A stretch of DNA of 64,000 nucleotides from Rotaria sp. Silwood1 (GCA_905250075.1 CAJNOP010000021.1:506363-570362); one strand, 5' to 3'; shown: positions 1-12,695, counted from the first letter of the stretch. The notes: a model not told the origin generated them from the sequence alone. Translations and numbers: made by a program.

Positions 1-1
1 T

Positions 2-178
2 CCTCAAACAGTTCTACCACCACCACCGCCCGTTTCATCACAAGTTTGGTTTAATTCAACAACTCCTCAAACATTTTCATCGTCGGTTCCACCATTTTTT
101 CCTCTTTCTGGTCAGCAACCACCGAATGTACCTATGGATTTTCATTCACTACAACAATATCAAAATCAACGAAACTAA
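2..178 (+). CDS. C-terminal end of a Pro/Gln/Ser-rich protein (5' part outside window)
   Basis: One frame is open from the first bases to a TAA at 176-178 and encodes about 58 residues. The peptide is low-complexity: a run of five prolines near the start, then Ser/Thr/Pro-rich sequence, and it ends in a Gln/Asn-rich stretch (LQQYQNQRN). A likely AATAAA signal lies about 100 bp downstream, which supports this being a true 3' end. Such tails are common on RNA-binding and transcription-related proteins, but no domain is visible here, so I assign no function. The frame is unbroken and its codon use matches the other genes of the window. Confidence 0.6.
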   Translation, partial: PQTVLPPPPPVSSQVWFNSTTPQTFSSSVPPFFPLSGQQPPNVPMDFHSLQQYQNQRN

Positions 179-276
179 ATAGCAAATTAGTTGACATTCA
201 TCTATTTGTTTGTTTGTCTGTTTGTTTGCTTTTTCCTATTTTTGTCTGCACTATGCATATATGTGTACATATATTA

Positions 277-282
277 AATAAA
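277..282 (+). promoter_or_regulatory. AATAAA polyadenylation signal
   Basis: AATAAA about 100 bp after the stop at 176-178, in a T-rich 3' UTR. It is the only canonical signal close downstream of that stop. Confidence 0.55.
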
Positions 283-299
283 AGAAAAACAAAGATAAG

Positions 300-3200
300 T
301 GAAATATTCCTTTAATATAATAATCACTATTGATTCGCATATTCAAAATAGTCTGAAAAAAAAATCTCAATTTTAAACTACTTCAAAATTTATATTTAAC
401 ATAGAAATCTGTTCAATATGTAAGTTGTTATTGATTTGAACGAAGACAAGTAGATATACGAAGAATCTATCTCATAACGATGCTTATTCATATTGATTAT
501 TTATTAACAAAACAAGAGCAATGTTGAAATTTTGTGCGAAATAAGAACAAGCAGTGTTTATAACTGTCATGTCACGTTTGCAATAATTGACAAAAGAGAA
601 TGAGCACATATGTTAAGATCATGAATGACATATAAAGAACGAGCCACTTTCTTTTCTCTCTCGTTGAAGGACTTAGAATGCTCTTAGCAAAAAATATATT
701 ACAGAAAAAAATATATCGGAAATTTTCTTTTCTAGAAAAATAGAAATTATCTGAGCGAAGTTAGAATCGTATTTTCATCTGTAAAAATAGGAATAAAAAA
801 GAACTAGAAAAAGAAATCGATATTATTTGCAAATTAAAAACAAAATCAATCAGACTATCTTCATTCTTCTAAATTAATTCACGCATAAACAACTTCGAAT
901 CTATACAAGAAATTCATCATAGATAGGTACAATATATCTTTTATCAGTTAATATGATGACAATAACTGATCAATAGGGTAAGCATTCTTTTTATTTGAGA
1001 AGAATATTGTATGAATAACAACATCATATTTGATGAAAAACATGTCAAAAGAATAGTACTGAGAATCATAGTCGAATATAAAGTAAGATGATTTATTATG
1101 TTATAGATGAGTAAGAGAAAAAATCGGTTAGGAAAAGAATGTATATAAAAATCTGATGTTTTCAATACAACATTAAGTAAGAGTGAATCAAAGGGAAATA
1201 GTAATGCATCAAGTTCTTTTCGTGTCATTTGTTTTTATAAAATGATACAACGACTGGTCTGTCTTAAAATGCTTTTTTTTACGAACGTCATAAGACATTT
1301 GTCAATGAGAAATTCAATTTATTCTGTTTTAGTTTTCTACGCTTACAGCAGTAAAGAGTGTAAAGATGGTAAAAGACGTAATAGTACTTATGTCTTAGTA
1401 ACTTGATAAACAATAAAATGAATTGTAATAAATTTAATTCCTCATAGATCATTCTTATGAAAATTTCAAAAAGACAATTTAAAATTAACTTATTCTTCAT
1501 GCATCATCTGTTCTAACAGTTTTTGAAAAAGAGCTTACAAATGAGATAATCTTTGTACTGTCACTTCCTAATAAATTCTTCCAAATTTTTCTAATACATA
1601 CAAGTAACAATCCAGAAGGATAGAAGGAATCTAGTCAATGTTGTAATCGACAAGCACGAATAAGATTTGATTAATTGATCTATTCATGCCTTTGACTGAG
1701 CATTTATATTTCATTTAAAAATAAAATTTATCATAAAACTTTCGACCAATTAGAAGACCAGGAATCGTCTATTTTGTCTTATCGTTCATAAGTCTCAAGA
1801 AGGAAGTCTTCTATTAGGTCCCAAAAGAGTGACTGTTTTTGATTGTCTTGCCAATAATTCTTGATCTCAATTCAGTTTTATGCGATACATCATTAATAAA
1901 TGAGTTTATTTTATTTATCTCATATGTGTAAAATGAAAAAGAGTGGAGAAGGACCTAAAAAAAATAATACTAGTCTTTTTTGGAGAACTTATTTAAGTCA
2001 ATCGTGTATGTTGAAGTTTGAATAGTATAGGTGGAGTTCGTTTAAGTGGAATGGACCATTAACATATTTATTAGTCTTAAGCTAATTGCAATGAGTACGG
2101 TTGTTCGCGAAGAAATACTCAAAATAACAGCAGTTGAGTACATATTCAGTCTTTTTTGAGTCTAGTTCAAAAAATACCTTTAAATCTCTCATACAAAAAG
2201 GAAAACGTTTTTAGGATCAGAATAAATACCAAATAATGCAAATCTCGACATGTATACCTAAAAGTATGTTTTCTTCAATTATGAATGCGCCGTTTGGTAT
2301 AAAAATATTTGTGAATTTCTCGAAGGAAGTGCAAAAAAAAGAACAGATCTTTTCATTAATACACAACAGGGTTTTACTAAATATATTCCTATCTTAGAAA
2401 GTTCTGCTCATGTGCGAATAAGCACTGCTCCTATTAGATTTAACGACCATGGGAATGTTTTTTTTCCCATATGATACTGAAAAAGAGCACTGAAATGACT
2501 TCATAATATGATCTCAATAGACTGTTGTTTTCTATTAGCTGTTTTTTTTCCTAACCCATAACTGACACATCATTATGGTATTGAAAGCAAAATATTGTCC
2601 ACACTGAACTTAGATATTGTTATGGACATAAATACTACAAAAAAAGTAATAAACTGCAAGAGGTATTTTGGAAGAATTGATTGTCAGAAGGAGTCTTCTA
2701 TTATGGGAAACGATGGGAAACTTTTACGATAGAAAAATTCTTCTCATGTGTTCAAAGCTTTATGAGCATGCGAACTAGATGATTCTTTGTCTAGTAAGTT
2801 TTATTTGTTATATATAATTAGATTGAATAATAGATTATATATACGTAGCTTTTCAAAAGGCAACTATTCAATGATTCAAGTAGCTGATTACTTTGTTAGA
2901 ACTTTTCAGATATTGAACTTCTTCATGTATTTAACTTTATAAAATTTAGCTCTATTAAAACATCATCGTTTTATTAACTTTCGAAAAAGACACGAAACGA
3001 TCTTCGTCGTATTTTTTTTTTGTCATTGAAACAATGGGATATTCGTATGATCAATATGTGTATACATTTATTAATTAACCGAAGTAACCTATTCATTACT
3101 CGTTTATCAAAACGATTTGAAATCTCATTGCACTGTTTGTAAAAAAATTCAAATAAAAATGTTTCGACTTGCTGATATTGTTATTATATATGAAGAGAGA

Positions 3201-4987
3201 ACAGGAAAAAATGTCTCGACTATCATTATGACAGCAGTGAAGATATAATGGTTTTCGGAAATCGTTATAACCCTCGAAGTCATTTCTCTAGAAATCATTA
3301 ATAATCGATACAAACTAAAATTACCACATAAAATTTGATAAATTTCAGTAAGATGAATTCAATGATCCATGATGCATCGTCGCTGCGCCTTTTTAGTAAT
3401 TTTTGTAGGGAAAAACGTTATACGAAACGAATTTTGACTAGGTCAACAGATATTTCGGTTGAGAAAAAAAAAACTTCCTGGTATCAGAAGGGATTTCTCT
3501 CTTTCGCTCTAGTTAGCATTAGATAGTGTCTTCAAAGAGAAATCAATTAATATAAGAAAATTGCCATTTTATTCATGATTTGGTATAGATATTAACGAAA
3601 AGATCTTGCCGAAGGTATAGTATGATAATTATGAGTTTTTATTTTCATATCATACTTTTTCGTCAGGATTACAATATAAAGGAGCTTCATTTTTTTTTTG
3701 TCAAAAGATAGAGCCTTCATTCCTTTATCATTTGAAACTATTTTCAATCTTTTGTATAAATCTATTTGTCATCATTTACATTTTTAATCTCGCAGAACAA
3801 AAAAATTGACAAGTATCTGTCAGTTCAAAGGCTATCAAAATCATCAAGAAAAGTGTAATATTACAGCAGTCCATATGCAGTCTCTGAATGTTTAATGTAT
3901 TCTCTACAAAATGCTAAAAAAAGCTAGGTGAAATTTAAGATCCAATGATAACAAGGAATCTTATTTTCACTCTATTAGCGCTCATAGCTTGAGAACCTAC
4001 ATACGAGAAAAAGATTATTTTTTCTTGCCTAATAGTGACGGTTATCTAGTGAATTAAAACAAAAAAGAAACATTATTCAAAACGGTCAAGAGAAACCAGA
4101 GTTATTACGAATATCTGTTGATACTTGAAACCGTACAATCAGAATGTAAATCGCTCATAATTATCGTTAGCTATGGATTCTTTGCTAGAATAACAATTTA
4201 TATTAATCTTTTGACTAGTTTAATTGATGATGTTCTCATAATATCAGTGTAATTTTCACTTTAATTGTTGCTGTTCTTTCTTAATCATTGAAAACGTTTT
4301 TCTTTTTTCAATAATTAACTTAAAACAAGGAACAGGTTTTGCACAAATAATTAACATATTTCAGAAATGATATAAAATTATATAATTCTTTTTTGTGTTA
4401 CGACTAAATTGTCACATGATTTACCACCTGTTTTGGATTCTTTAATACAATAACATAGATATGCATGTCTCGAGTGATTTAGTTGATCATATTTCCATAA
4501 TTTCAGTGTAATTTTCATTTTGATTACGATTATTTTTTTAACATAGGAAGCATTTTTCTTTGAGTAACTAATCTAAAAAAAAACAGCTTTTGCACAGTTA
4601 ATCAGCATATTTCAAAAATGAGATGATATTTTTATAATTTTTTTTTGTTATGAACCAATTGTTGCAGAAAACAGTTATAATATATGAAGCAATAGGAATT
4701 AAAAATTAGAACTGTATCAACTTTTTAAAATAAATCAAACGATTACTTTTTGCTGTTCCGTTCTTCATAATTGAAGAAATGCTTAAGGAGAACTATCAGA
4801 TAATAAACTTGTGTCTTTTTATTCATAAATCATATTTATCTGATGTGCAGCAAAGAGTAGAAAAATTGGTTTTCTCTCTTTTTTGTGATTTCATCAATTC
4901 ATATTTATAACAAAAAAGTCATAACAAAATTAATGTCTCAAAATCAAAATCTTACAAAAAAAAGATAGTTATATGTATCCATGCGTA
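300..4987. other. Long AT-rich stretch without recognised gene
   Basis: Open frames here are short, rich in Phe/Leu/Ile/Lys and look like chance frames in AT-rich DNA. No pair of splice sites joining coding-like frames was found, and no RNA gene was recognised. The only structure I can support is the diverged tandem duplication at 4175-4690. Undetected decayed repeats are likely. Confidence 0.5.
4175..4690. repeat. Diverged tandem duplication, two units of about 260 bp
   Basis: Unit 1 (about 4175-4434) and unit 2 (about 4435-4690) both begin with GGATTCTTT. In the same order they then share a segment around TCAGTGTAATTTTCA, an AGCATTTTTCTTT-like or ACGTTTTTCTTTT-like stretch, TTTTGCACA followed by TAATTA/TAATCA, and CATATTTCA(G/A)AAATGA. 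The copies have diverged by substitutions and small gaps, so the duplication is not recent. No coding frame runs through them. Confidence 0.6.
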
Positions 4988-5219
4988 TACAGGATTTACT
5001 TTCCGCGGATTTACTTTCCGCGGATTTACTTTCCATTGATTATTTTTGACTTTAATTGATTTTTTTTCACAGAAAAAAATGTTTTTTTCTGTCGACGATT
5101 TACTTTCCGTTGATTAAAAAAAAATTTTATTCCAATTAGTCGTTTTCTTAATTGTGGATTTACTTTCCATTGATTGTTTGGTAAATGAGTAATGAGCGAA
5201 CGAGTTATCATTATGATAA
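4988..5219. repeat. Left terminal inverted repeat of the MULE
   Basis: It matches the reverse complement of 8178-8377 over its length, including a block with GTAAATGAGTAATGAGCGAA near its inner edge. The motif GGATTTACTTTCC recurs about five times at irregular spacing, which suggests repeated transposase-binding sites. The outermost motif is triplicated here but not at the other end. Confidence 0.85.
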
Positions 5220-5369
5220 AAAACTCAATAAAATAATGATTAAGCGAATTTTTAGTTTCAAATGAGCAATGCTCATCAATTTTCAAGCTATAATATTTAA
5301 CTAGGATAATTTCGTAAAAATGAATATAAAGCTAGAAATACAGAACTTTTTTTCCTTCGTACCTAAAAA

Positions 5370-8077
5370 ATGTTTGCTGAATTTATTGAATCGACACATG
5401 GTAAAAAGCAACTATGTTATCTCGATTATCGATATTGTTTCAAACGTAAAAGTCAAAATGGATCCGAATACTGGGTTTTTGTAAAATGTACAGCAACAGC
5501 AACAAGTTATTCAGATTTGTCCGTTGTAGTACGTGATGAACATACACCTTTACCTGATGAAAATGACAAGGTTGTCTTAGAAATGCGAAAAAATTTAAAA
5601 CGAAAAGCTATAGAAGATTCTGGTCCAATAGATCGTATAGTCGAAGAAGCTTATCATACAATTAATATTAGATCCAGTGATTTGATTATTAATTTACCGA
5701 CTATTAACACACTAACAAATAATTTACAAAAGCATCGTCGTAAGACTCGTCCGCCAGTTCCTCGAACAATTGAACAACTTCCATTACCATTACCTGATGT
5801 TTATTGCAAAACAACACAAGGTGATTGGTTTTTGTTATATGATGGACTACTTGGTGGTACTCGTTCACTCATTTTTTCCACTTATAATGATATTGCTTAC
5901 TTATCACAACAACAACATTGGTATAGTGATGGCACATTTTATACATGTCCATCTATCTTTTATCAAACTTACTCTATTCATGCATATCATGATGGAATTT
6001 CTACTCCGTGTGTCTTTGCATTACTTGGAGGTAAATCTGAAGAAATTTATTTTGATTTATTTGCAGTAATATTCAAGAAAATCATGGAATTTAAACTATT
6101 CATAAAATTACGCACCATTACCATTGATTTTGAATTATGTGTTGCTAATGTATTTACTAAACATTATCCAATTGTTACTATTCGTGGTTGTTTATTTCAT
6201 CATGGGCAAGCATTATTTCATAAATTTGTTGATATTGGTTTAAAGACAGCATATAAAGACGATAAAAATCTTCGTGATTGGTTTCGATCTTTCGCAGCTA
6301 TATCATTATTACCATTACATCACATGTTATGGGGTTTACAATATTTATTAGGTATTAAACCTAATTATCCAGGTATTCAAGAATTTCTTGATTATTATCA
6401 TAATACGTAGGTGAAGTTAGCCTCATATTCGAGTAAATCCAGCCAAGATTCGGCGCCAAACCCGCCACAGCTGCGCCAAACAGCGCCAGAATACCAACAC
6501 GACGAGCTCTATCGATTGGTAGCTTTGGATTTTCCCTAGCTCCAACCATTCACGAAAAAATCCCAAAATACTAGTTTTTCCTATGCAAATTTTAGCATAC
6601 GGATAGTAAATCCAGCCAAGATTCGACGCGAAAGCCGCCCCAGCAGTGCCAGACAGCGCCAGAATACAACTCAACGAGCTCTATCGATTGGTAACTTTCG
6701 ATTTTCCATAGCTTGAACCATTCATGAAAAAATTCCAAAATACTAACTTTTTCCTATGCTAATCTTACCACATGGTTAATAAACCCAGCCAACATTCTTG
6801 CAGGAAGCTGCTTCAGACAGTTCCACAATACAACTCGATGAGTTCTATCGATTGGTAACGTTGGATTCTCCATAGCTGAAACCATTTGTGAAAAAATTCG
6901 AAAATACTAATTTATTAGCATATGACTCCTATCAAATGGTTACTAAAATCAGCCGATATTCTTGTAGGAAGCTGCGCCAGCTGCTCCAGAGAGTTCCAAA
7001 TTAGAACTCGATGAGCTCTATCGATTGGAATAAGTAGATTTTCCATAGCTCTAAGTATGTGTTCTAAAATACGAAAACATCGGTTAAATATGACAATTTA
7101 TATAGTAATATTATCGAGGATTCCTTCAGGAATATGTTCCAGAACTTCCATCTGTGTTCCAAGTACAACTAGATGAGCTCTGTTCAATGCTGTAATCAGA
7201 TGTTCCATAGCCCAAACTATAGTTGTAAAAATCGGAAATTACTTGTATTTCGCTACAGAAACTAGAAGCCCAATAAAGTAAAACTACTATCGATTCCCCG
7301 AGGAAGATGTTTCAGGTGTTCTATTCGTGTTCGAAGTAGAACTCGACGAGCTGTATTGGAGGATGTTATCAGAATTTCTATAGATCAAACTAGGTCTTAA
7401 AAAATTGCGAAATTATAGGAATTTGAGTTCAGATTTATTCAGCTCGTCGAGTAGTATTCTGGCGCAGCTGTGGCAGCTTTGGCGCCGAATCTTGGCTGGA
7501 TTTACTATCCGTATGCTAAAATTTGCATAGGAAAAAACTAATATTTTGGGATTTTTTCGTGAATGGTTGGAGCTATGGAAAATCCAAAGTTACCAATGGA
7601 TAGAGCTCGTCGAGTTGTATTTTGGGGCTGTCTGGCGCAGCTGTGGCAGCTTTGGCGTCGAATCTTGGCTGGATTTACTCGAATATGAGGCTAACTTCAC
7701 CTACGTTATCATAATACATTTGGACCGTTCAGTCGATTTCCACCACATATGTATAATCATTATCGTAATATTACACCTCGAACAATTAATTATTTGGAAG
7801 GTCGACATAATAGAATGAAAAAACATGTTAATTCTTCACATCCAAATATATACATTGCAATTGATTTATTAGAAAAAGAGCAAGGTTTAGCCTCGATTGT
7901 CATATTACAAGACGACCTGGGGCTCCGACTCCAAAACGTCGCCAGAACAATGTTACTTCAGATGATTATTTGATGAGATTATGGCAACGTTATGATGAAG
8001 GTCGTATTGATATTCCAGCATTCTTAAAAGCAGCTGGATTGAGATATTTTCAACGTGCACCAAAAAAAAATAAATAG
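5370..8077 (+). pseudogene. MULE transposase with FLYWCH zinc finger, interrupted and frame-changed
   Basis: The ATG at 5370 opens 346 codons up to the nested insertion. Residues about 1-55 fit a FLYWCH finger (FIESTHGKKQL, LDYRY, then SEYWVFVKC). Residues about 190-330 fit the MULE DDE domain: WYSDGTFYTCP holds the first Asp, TITIDFE the second, and GCLFHHGQAL follows. The frame is cut at 6405 and resumes in the same frame after 7716: removing the 1,300-bp element and one 11-bp target copy rejoins YYHNT to FGPFSRFPPH. Further on (TPRTINYLEGRHNRMKKH) the frame holds until about 7880-7905. There the family-like reading moves to another frame (RRPGAPTPKRR), ending at TAG 8075-8077. So the copy carries one insertion and one apparent single-base frame change. 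Confidence 0.85.
6406..7705. mobile_element. Non-autonomous foldback element nested in the MULE transposase
   Basis: Termini are CGTAGGTGAAGTTAGCCTC and its exact reverse complement. An 11-bp target duplication (TTATCATAATA) lies at 6395-6405 and 7706-7716. The left arm is an array of about six units of 165-185 bp, each with GTAAATCCAGCC(A)A, GCGCCAGAATAC, CGAGCTCTATCGATTGG and a CAAAATACTA-like stretch. Units become more diverged from the left end inwards. The right arm (about 7440-7705) holds two units in inverse orientation. No credible ORF is present. The element is GC-richer than its host. The insertion is clean and younger than the MULE copy. Confidence 0.9.
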
Positions 8078-8177
8078 TTATCTCTTTTCCTTATTTTTTA
8101 TTTATTCAATATTTGTTGAAGCTTTTTTGTTGTTGTCTATATATTTATTGTAATTTTTTTTCTGACAAGACACTGAT

Positions 8178-8377
8178 TATCACAATGATAATTAGTTCGC
8201 TCATTACTCATTTAGCAAACAATCCACGGAAAGTAAATCCACAATTAAGAAAACGACTAATTGGAATAAAATTTTTTTTAATCAACGGAAAGTAAATCGT
8301 CGACAGAAAAAAGCATATTTTTCTGTGAAAAAAAATCAATTAAAGTCAAAAATAATCAATGGAAAGTAAATCCTGTA
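8178..8377. repeat. Right terminal inverted repeat of the MULE
   Basis: Reverse complement of the left repeat, ending GGAAAGTAAATCCTGTA. Immediately outside it ATCCTGTA is repeated once more. I see no matching target duplication next to the left end. Confidence 0.85.
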
Positions 8378-8539
8378 ATCCTGTAACTTCATCTATTAAA
8401 CTTTCTTTTCTATTGTCTTGTAGACCGTCATATGCTATAAATTAAAATTTATTAATACCACATATGAAGAAAAGACAAAAAAATCAAATACAACAATTAC
8501 AAAGCAATTGCTAGAGAGTATATTATAAAAGTATTAATA

Positions 8540-11500
8540 ATGCCAATGACGAATCGTTTTTACATTCGTTTCTTTTTTGGGTGTCTAATTTGTACTCTTA
8601 TTTCATTGATTTTATTTCGTTTTACATATTCAACGCCTTGGACTCCGACAATTGTAAGTACTGATTATCGTCAACGACTTGAATGTACATGTTATAGACA
8701 CGATTTACCTCCATTAGATTTTAATTTAACATCAAATCCAGCCCAAAATCCATCTTCTCTTTGTAATCAATATGCTACTCGACGTGGACCACATCAACGT
8801 ATTATTTCTATTAGCCTTTATGGACCAAAAGAAAATAAAAGATTTCAATATAATCAATCACTTTCTTTCTTACATGAACTTATTAATGATATGAATACAA
8901 TTTATCCTGATAATTTTACATTACGTATTCATCATGATGACACAATATCCCTATCAGATGTTATATGCCCTATAGAATGTCGACATCATAATGTTGATTT
9001 TTGTAATATGGAATCTAAACTTTTTATTCCACCAAAAATCTGGCGTTTTATACCTGCTGGTGATCCACTTGTTGATATTAGTAAGTATTTTATTAATAAA
9101 TACTTATTAGAATAAAGTTTGTTAATAATTATGAGTTAAAAATAGAAAATAGATAAGAATAAAATGAAAGTTTGCTTGCGTTTAAATATTGACCGTTGGA
9201 CAAATAATAAAAAGATTCATGTTAATATTTGAATAAGTTTTTTACAATAATAGCTCGCATGTAATCAGTATAGAAAAAGTCTTTGCATCATATGTGTGCT
9301 TAGTTTTCGTCCTTTTAGACATTATTTAAAAGAACTACAATCAACAAACTATTGTTCATTTCAAAAAAGAAGAGTCGTGAGTATCTTTCGAAAAACTCTT
9401 CATAGGAACAAGATAGAGAGTTGCGATTGTCATCATGACAAAGATAAGACTCAGGCGCATAAATTTGTGCTGAAATTTGATTAATCAGCATTCGAGCAAT
9501 TAGATTAATTCTTGATGGTTATTTCAAAAACAATATTTCGGACCTATTGTTGAGCTGATCTTGATTGTTAATACTATCGGCAGATAGAAAAAATTATTCT
9601 CTTTTGGTTTAAGCAAAGTCGCCATAGATAGCTTGTTCTGTTCAAGAGTTATATAGTTTTTTTTTAGACTCTCGATTTTAGCCAATTGATTTAGGATTAC
9701 GTGGAAAAGCATCTAAACACAAGCATTTTCAGATGCCAAGTCGAACGATGATATGTGTTATTGAATTTGAAATAATCTGACATTTTTATCTCACTATTTA
9801 TAACATGCAGACTTGTCAGCCTACATAGTGGCAGATTGTCAAGCTTTAAAATTAATGAAATAGCAGTGTCAGATCATTTCAAGTCAGCATAGCGAATAAC
9901 TTATGGCTAGATGCTTTTCTGATGGTCACAGATCAATAGACTGAAATCCAGAGTCTCAAGAAAAATCGTACAACTCATGAACGGAACAAGCTACCACTGT
10001 TGGTCATGTGTAGATCAAAAGAGAATAATTTTTCCTATCTATTGACCATATCAACAATTGAGATCAGTTAAACAATATGTCCAGAATATTGTTTTAAAAA
10101 TATTTACCAAGATTTGATCGGATTGTTCTAATGCAGATCAGTTAAGTTTTAGCATGTATCAGGGCACTTGAGTTTTGTCTTTTTAATAGTGAAAGCCGCA
10201 GTTCTCTAGCGTGCTCCTATCAAAAGTTGTTTGGAAGATACTCATGATTTTTCTTTTTTCAAATGAATAATAGAAAGAGACCTGTGTGCTCTTTCAAAAT
10301 ATATACTTAGAATTACATTCAAACTTGAAGTTTGTTTGTTTAAAGCAAATCTTTCAGAATAACTACAAACACCGTCGAAACACAATTTTTTATGAACTGT
10401 ATTTCATATTTTGATTAAAACTATATCAATGCAACTAATTAGAAAGTCTTGTCATACACCAGTGTGTAGAATGTGATTTGTTCTGCAGAAATGTATAACG
10501 CTTCCATTTTTTTTATACGTTACTACGCACGATTAAAATATTTTTCATTAAAACAAAAATTTTATTGTAAACTCTGATTTAGTAGAAAACAAAACTCTAC
10601 AATGGAGAAAAGTCAAAGCCACTCTAAAATATCATCGAGAAAAGTTACGAATAACAGAAAAACAAATTTAGTTTTATTAGTGTAAATAACGTTTTCATTG
10701 GTCCAGATCTTTGCTTATTGTTTACCAGTAATAAAGTCAGAAAAATTCTAAATATATATTTCGAAAGAGCATAAAGTTTCCATTCTAGTAGATTACTTTT
10801 AATTCGTTTTAATGACTAAGAGATAGTCGGCAACTAAGAAGACATCATATGCATAGACTTTTAACACAGATTATGTCTTGAAATGTGCTATAGCGTGTTT
10901 AGAACGAACGTTTTTCTGGGCTTAATGACTTTAATTCGAGTTTGAAACAGAATGGAGCCGGGAATTTACACTGGTTTTAAGCTGACCTAACTAGGAAAAA
11001 ATAATAATTTAATAGAAATGGAAATCAGTTTCAAAAGAAATCAATATTTTATTGATTTTGATCTTCATATATCGTTCCATCAACCAAAAATAAGCATTTT
11101 AACATTTTAGTTTGACTACAGGAGTATCAATTAGTTATTACTCTGGACACCAATTGATGAGTTTGTAATTTGGTTATATACTGCTCGACCTGTTACAATA
11201 GCTATCACAAGCACGTGTAAAATAAAGTAAAACTTATGCCTGTAAATATTCTATTGCCTTTGCAAATTATTTGAGTTATAATACTATATGTGATCTAGCA
11301 AAATTCTAAGATTTAAGAGGGCTACGAGGACGACCAAAAGAAGCAAGAGCAGTTTTATCTCGAGTATTTCATTTGTTTCATATACGCATGAACTTTATGC
11401 TATCCTTAATTCTCTCTAGTCAATTATTTTTCCTGTGAAACTCAGAAAATATAGTGAGTGGAAATTTAAATCGAAGTTTTTACGGTTCATCTCATCCCTT

Positions 11501-12695
11501 TCGAGATCCTAGCGACCGGAAAGGAGCCGACGAAAGATTATTGTTTACGTTTACATAGCAATGGAGAAAAGACGTATCAAATATTGACCGTGCTTAGATT
11601 ATTCTGGAAGTTTCTAGAATCTTCCTAAGCATTCTATAAATCTGAGATTTTCACTGTGCATTTCAACCAGTGTAAATATTGTAGGTGTTTGTATTTAATG
11701 CGATGAAAGGGTCTTATTGCAAGAGTCAATCAGTAGGGCGGTGGTATTATTGTTCTAGTAGATTTAGGATATAGTATGTATCTTTTATAGTTAAGAAAAA
11801 CGAAGTTACATATTCAAGATTTAGCTGGCAATATAAAAAACGATGTTAAATGAATCAAATAAATTATTAGAATCATAATTCAAAAAGCAAGCATGTTTGA
11901 AACAATAAATTTCCTGACCATGCATTTCAATTGTCAAAAACTTATAATTTTCGTTTTATTCATTTGTTTGACATTTCTCTTTGACAGTATAGCATATAAC
12001 AGTCAGAGTTTATAAGTTTCAGAGTTTGAATCATGAGACAGCACTAACAAGTTTGTTTCAATAATTTCAACAAACTATATGATATATAATATATATGAAA
12101 GATAACATCTATTAAATCAAACTGATTACCAATAACTACTAATTTACTCTGTCATAATGCTATTTTGTTTGATGAACTATTATTAGAATTTATTAATTCT
12201 TTCTTTTTTGTTCAAGTGATGAGTCGTGATCTTGATTCACCATTAACACAACGTGAACGTGCAGCTGTTGATGTATGGCTTGCTTCTAATAAATCATTTC
12301 ATGCTATGCGTGATCATCCATTGCATGGGGTACCTATGCTTGGTGGAATGTGGGGTTTTCGACCTTCACTTAATCCAACAATATCTCGTTTAATGCATAA
12401 TAAAATTCATGATCGAAGTTTAGTAAAACGTTATGGTGGTAAAGACGATCAAACATTTCTTTCTAAGGAAATATGGTCACATGCTAAATCAAGTATCATT
12501 GTTCATGATAGTTTTCTGTGTAAGAATAATTATGGTAAAAAGCCAGAACCATTTCCAACACAACGTCCATCTGCGAATGAAACAAATTGCTTTATAGGTT
12601 GTATACGACCTTGTTGTAGTAGTGGAAAAATGCCTTTTGGTGAATGTCCGAAAGAATGTCGTCCAAAAGATCATCCAGAATGGAATTATTGTTAA
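8540..12695 (+). CDS. Type II membrane glycosyltransferase-like protein, copy A
   Basis: Two exons: 8540-9080 and 12217-12695; together 339 residues, with the junction Met codon split A|TG. The donor is GTAAGT and the acceptor follows a T-rich TTGTTCAAG. Residues about 8-27 form one hydrophobic anchor after a short N-terminus, so the chain probably faces the Golgi lumen. The luminal part has a CTCYRH motif, then YATRRGPHQRIISISLYGP, IHHDD, PPKIWRFIPAGDPLVDI, and in exon 2 SRDLDS, MRDHP and MLGGMWGFR. The RDLDS stretch resembles the DxD metal/nucleotide-sugar site of glycosyltransferases, and the SRDLDS...MRDHP...LGGMWG series recurs in predicted glycosyltransferases. The C-terminal 50 residues are Cys-rich and end HPEWNYC. 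Donor sugar and acceptor cannot be told. AATAAA lies at 12760-12765. The intron (3.1 kb) holds foldback elements. A tandem copy follows at 13984. Confidence 0.85.
9320..10305. mobile_element. Foldback element, arms about 470 bp, in the intron of copy A
   Basis: The sequence from about 9320 to 9790 reads as the reverse complement of about 9830-10305 along almost its whole length. Matching blocks include CATTTCAAAAAAGAAGAGTCGTGAGTATC-like against a GATACTCATGATTTTTC-like stretch, and TAGCTTGTTCTGTTCAAGAGTT against its inverse near 9990. Identity is imperfect (roughly 70-80% by eye). No ORF of interest lies inside. It shares the TAGCTTGTTCC(A/G)TTC motif with the element at 55.8 kb. It begins about 240 bp after the exon 1 donor, so it should be in the primary transcript. 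Ends are approximate and no target duplication was recognised. Confidence 0.7.
10285..10780. repeat. Possible second palindrome next to the 9.3-kb foldback element
   Basis: A stretch at the left edge (TGCTCTTTCAAAATATATAC...) pairs with the inverse of AATATATATTTCGAAAGAGCAT at about 10750-10775. Weaker pairing continues inward (GTTTAAAGCAAATCTTT against its inverse near 10715). Similarity fades towards the centre. It may be a diverged member of the same family or an extension of the neighbouring element. Confidence 0.4.

Larger units (their letters stand above)
4988..8377 (+). mobile_element. MULE-type DNA transposon, about 2.1 kb without its nested insertion
   Basis: The element is bounded by inverted repeats of about 200-230 bp. 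The outer ends read TACAGGATTTACTTTCC on the left and the reverse complement on the right. The left end has extra copies of a short GGATTTACTTTCCG motif (three in a row) where the right end has one. It encodes a FLYWCH plus MULE transposase (5370-8077). A second element (6406-7705) is inserted within that gene. I see no clear target duplication at the outer ends. With the insertion and a frame change in the transposase, this copy cannot make a normal transposase. Confidence 0.85.

Noticed and set aside
7546-7818. 90-codon frame across the right arm of the nested element
   Set aside because: It reads through the junction of the foldback element and the MULE and is not conserved in the arms' own repeats; a chance frame.
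9296-9484. 62-codon frame in the intron of copy A
   Set aside because: Lies in the arm of a foldback element, with no inverse-arm conservation as protein.
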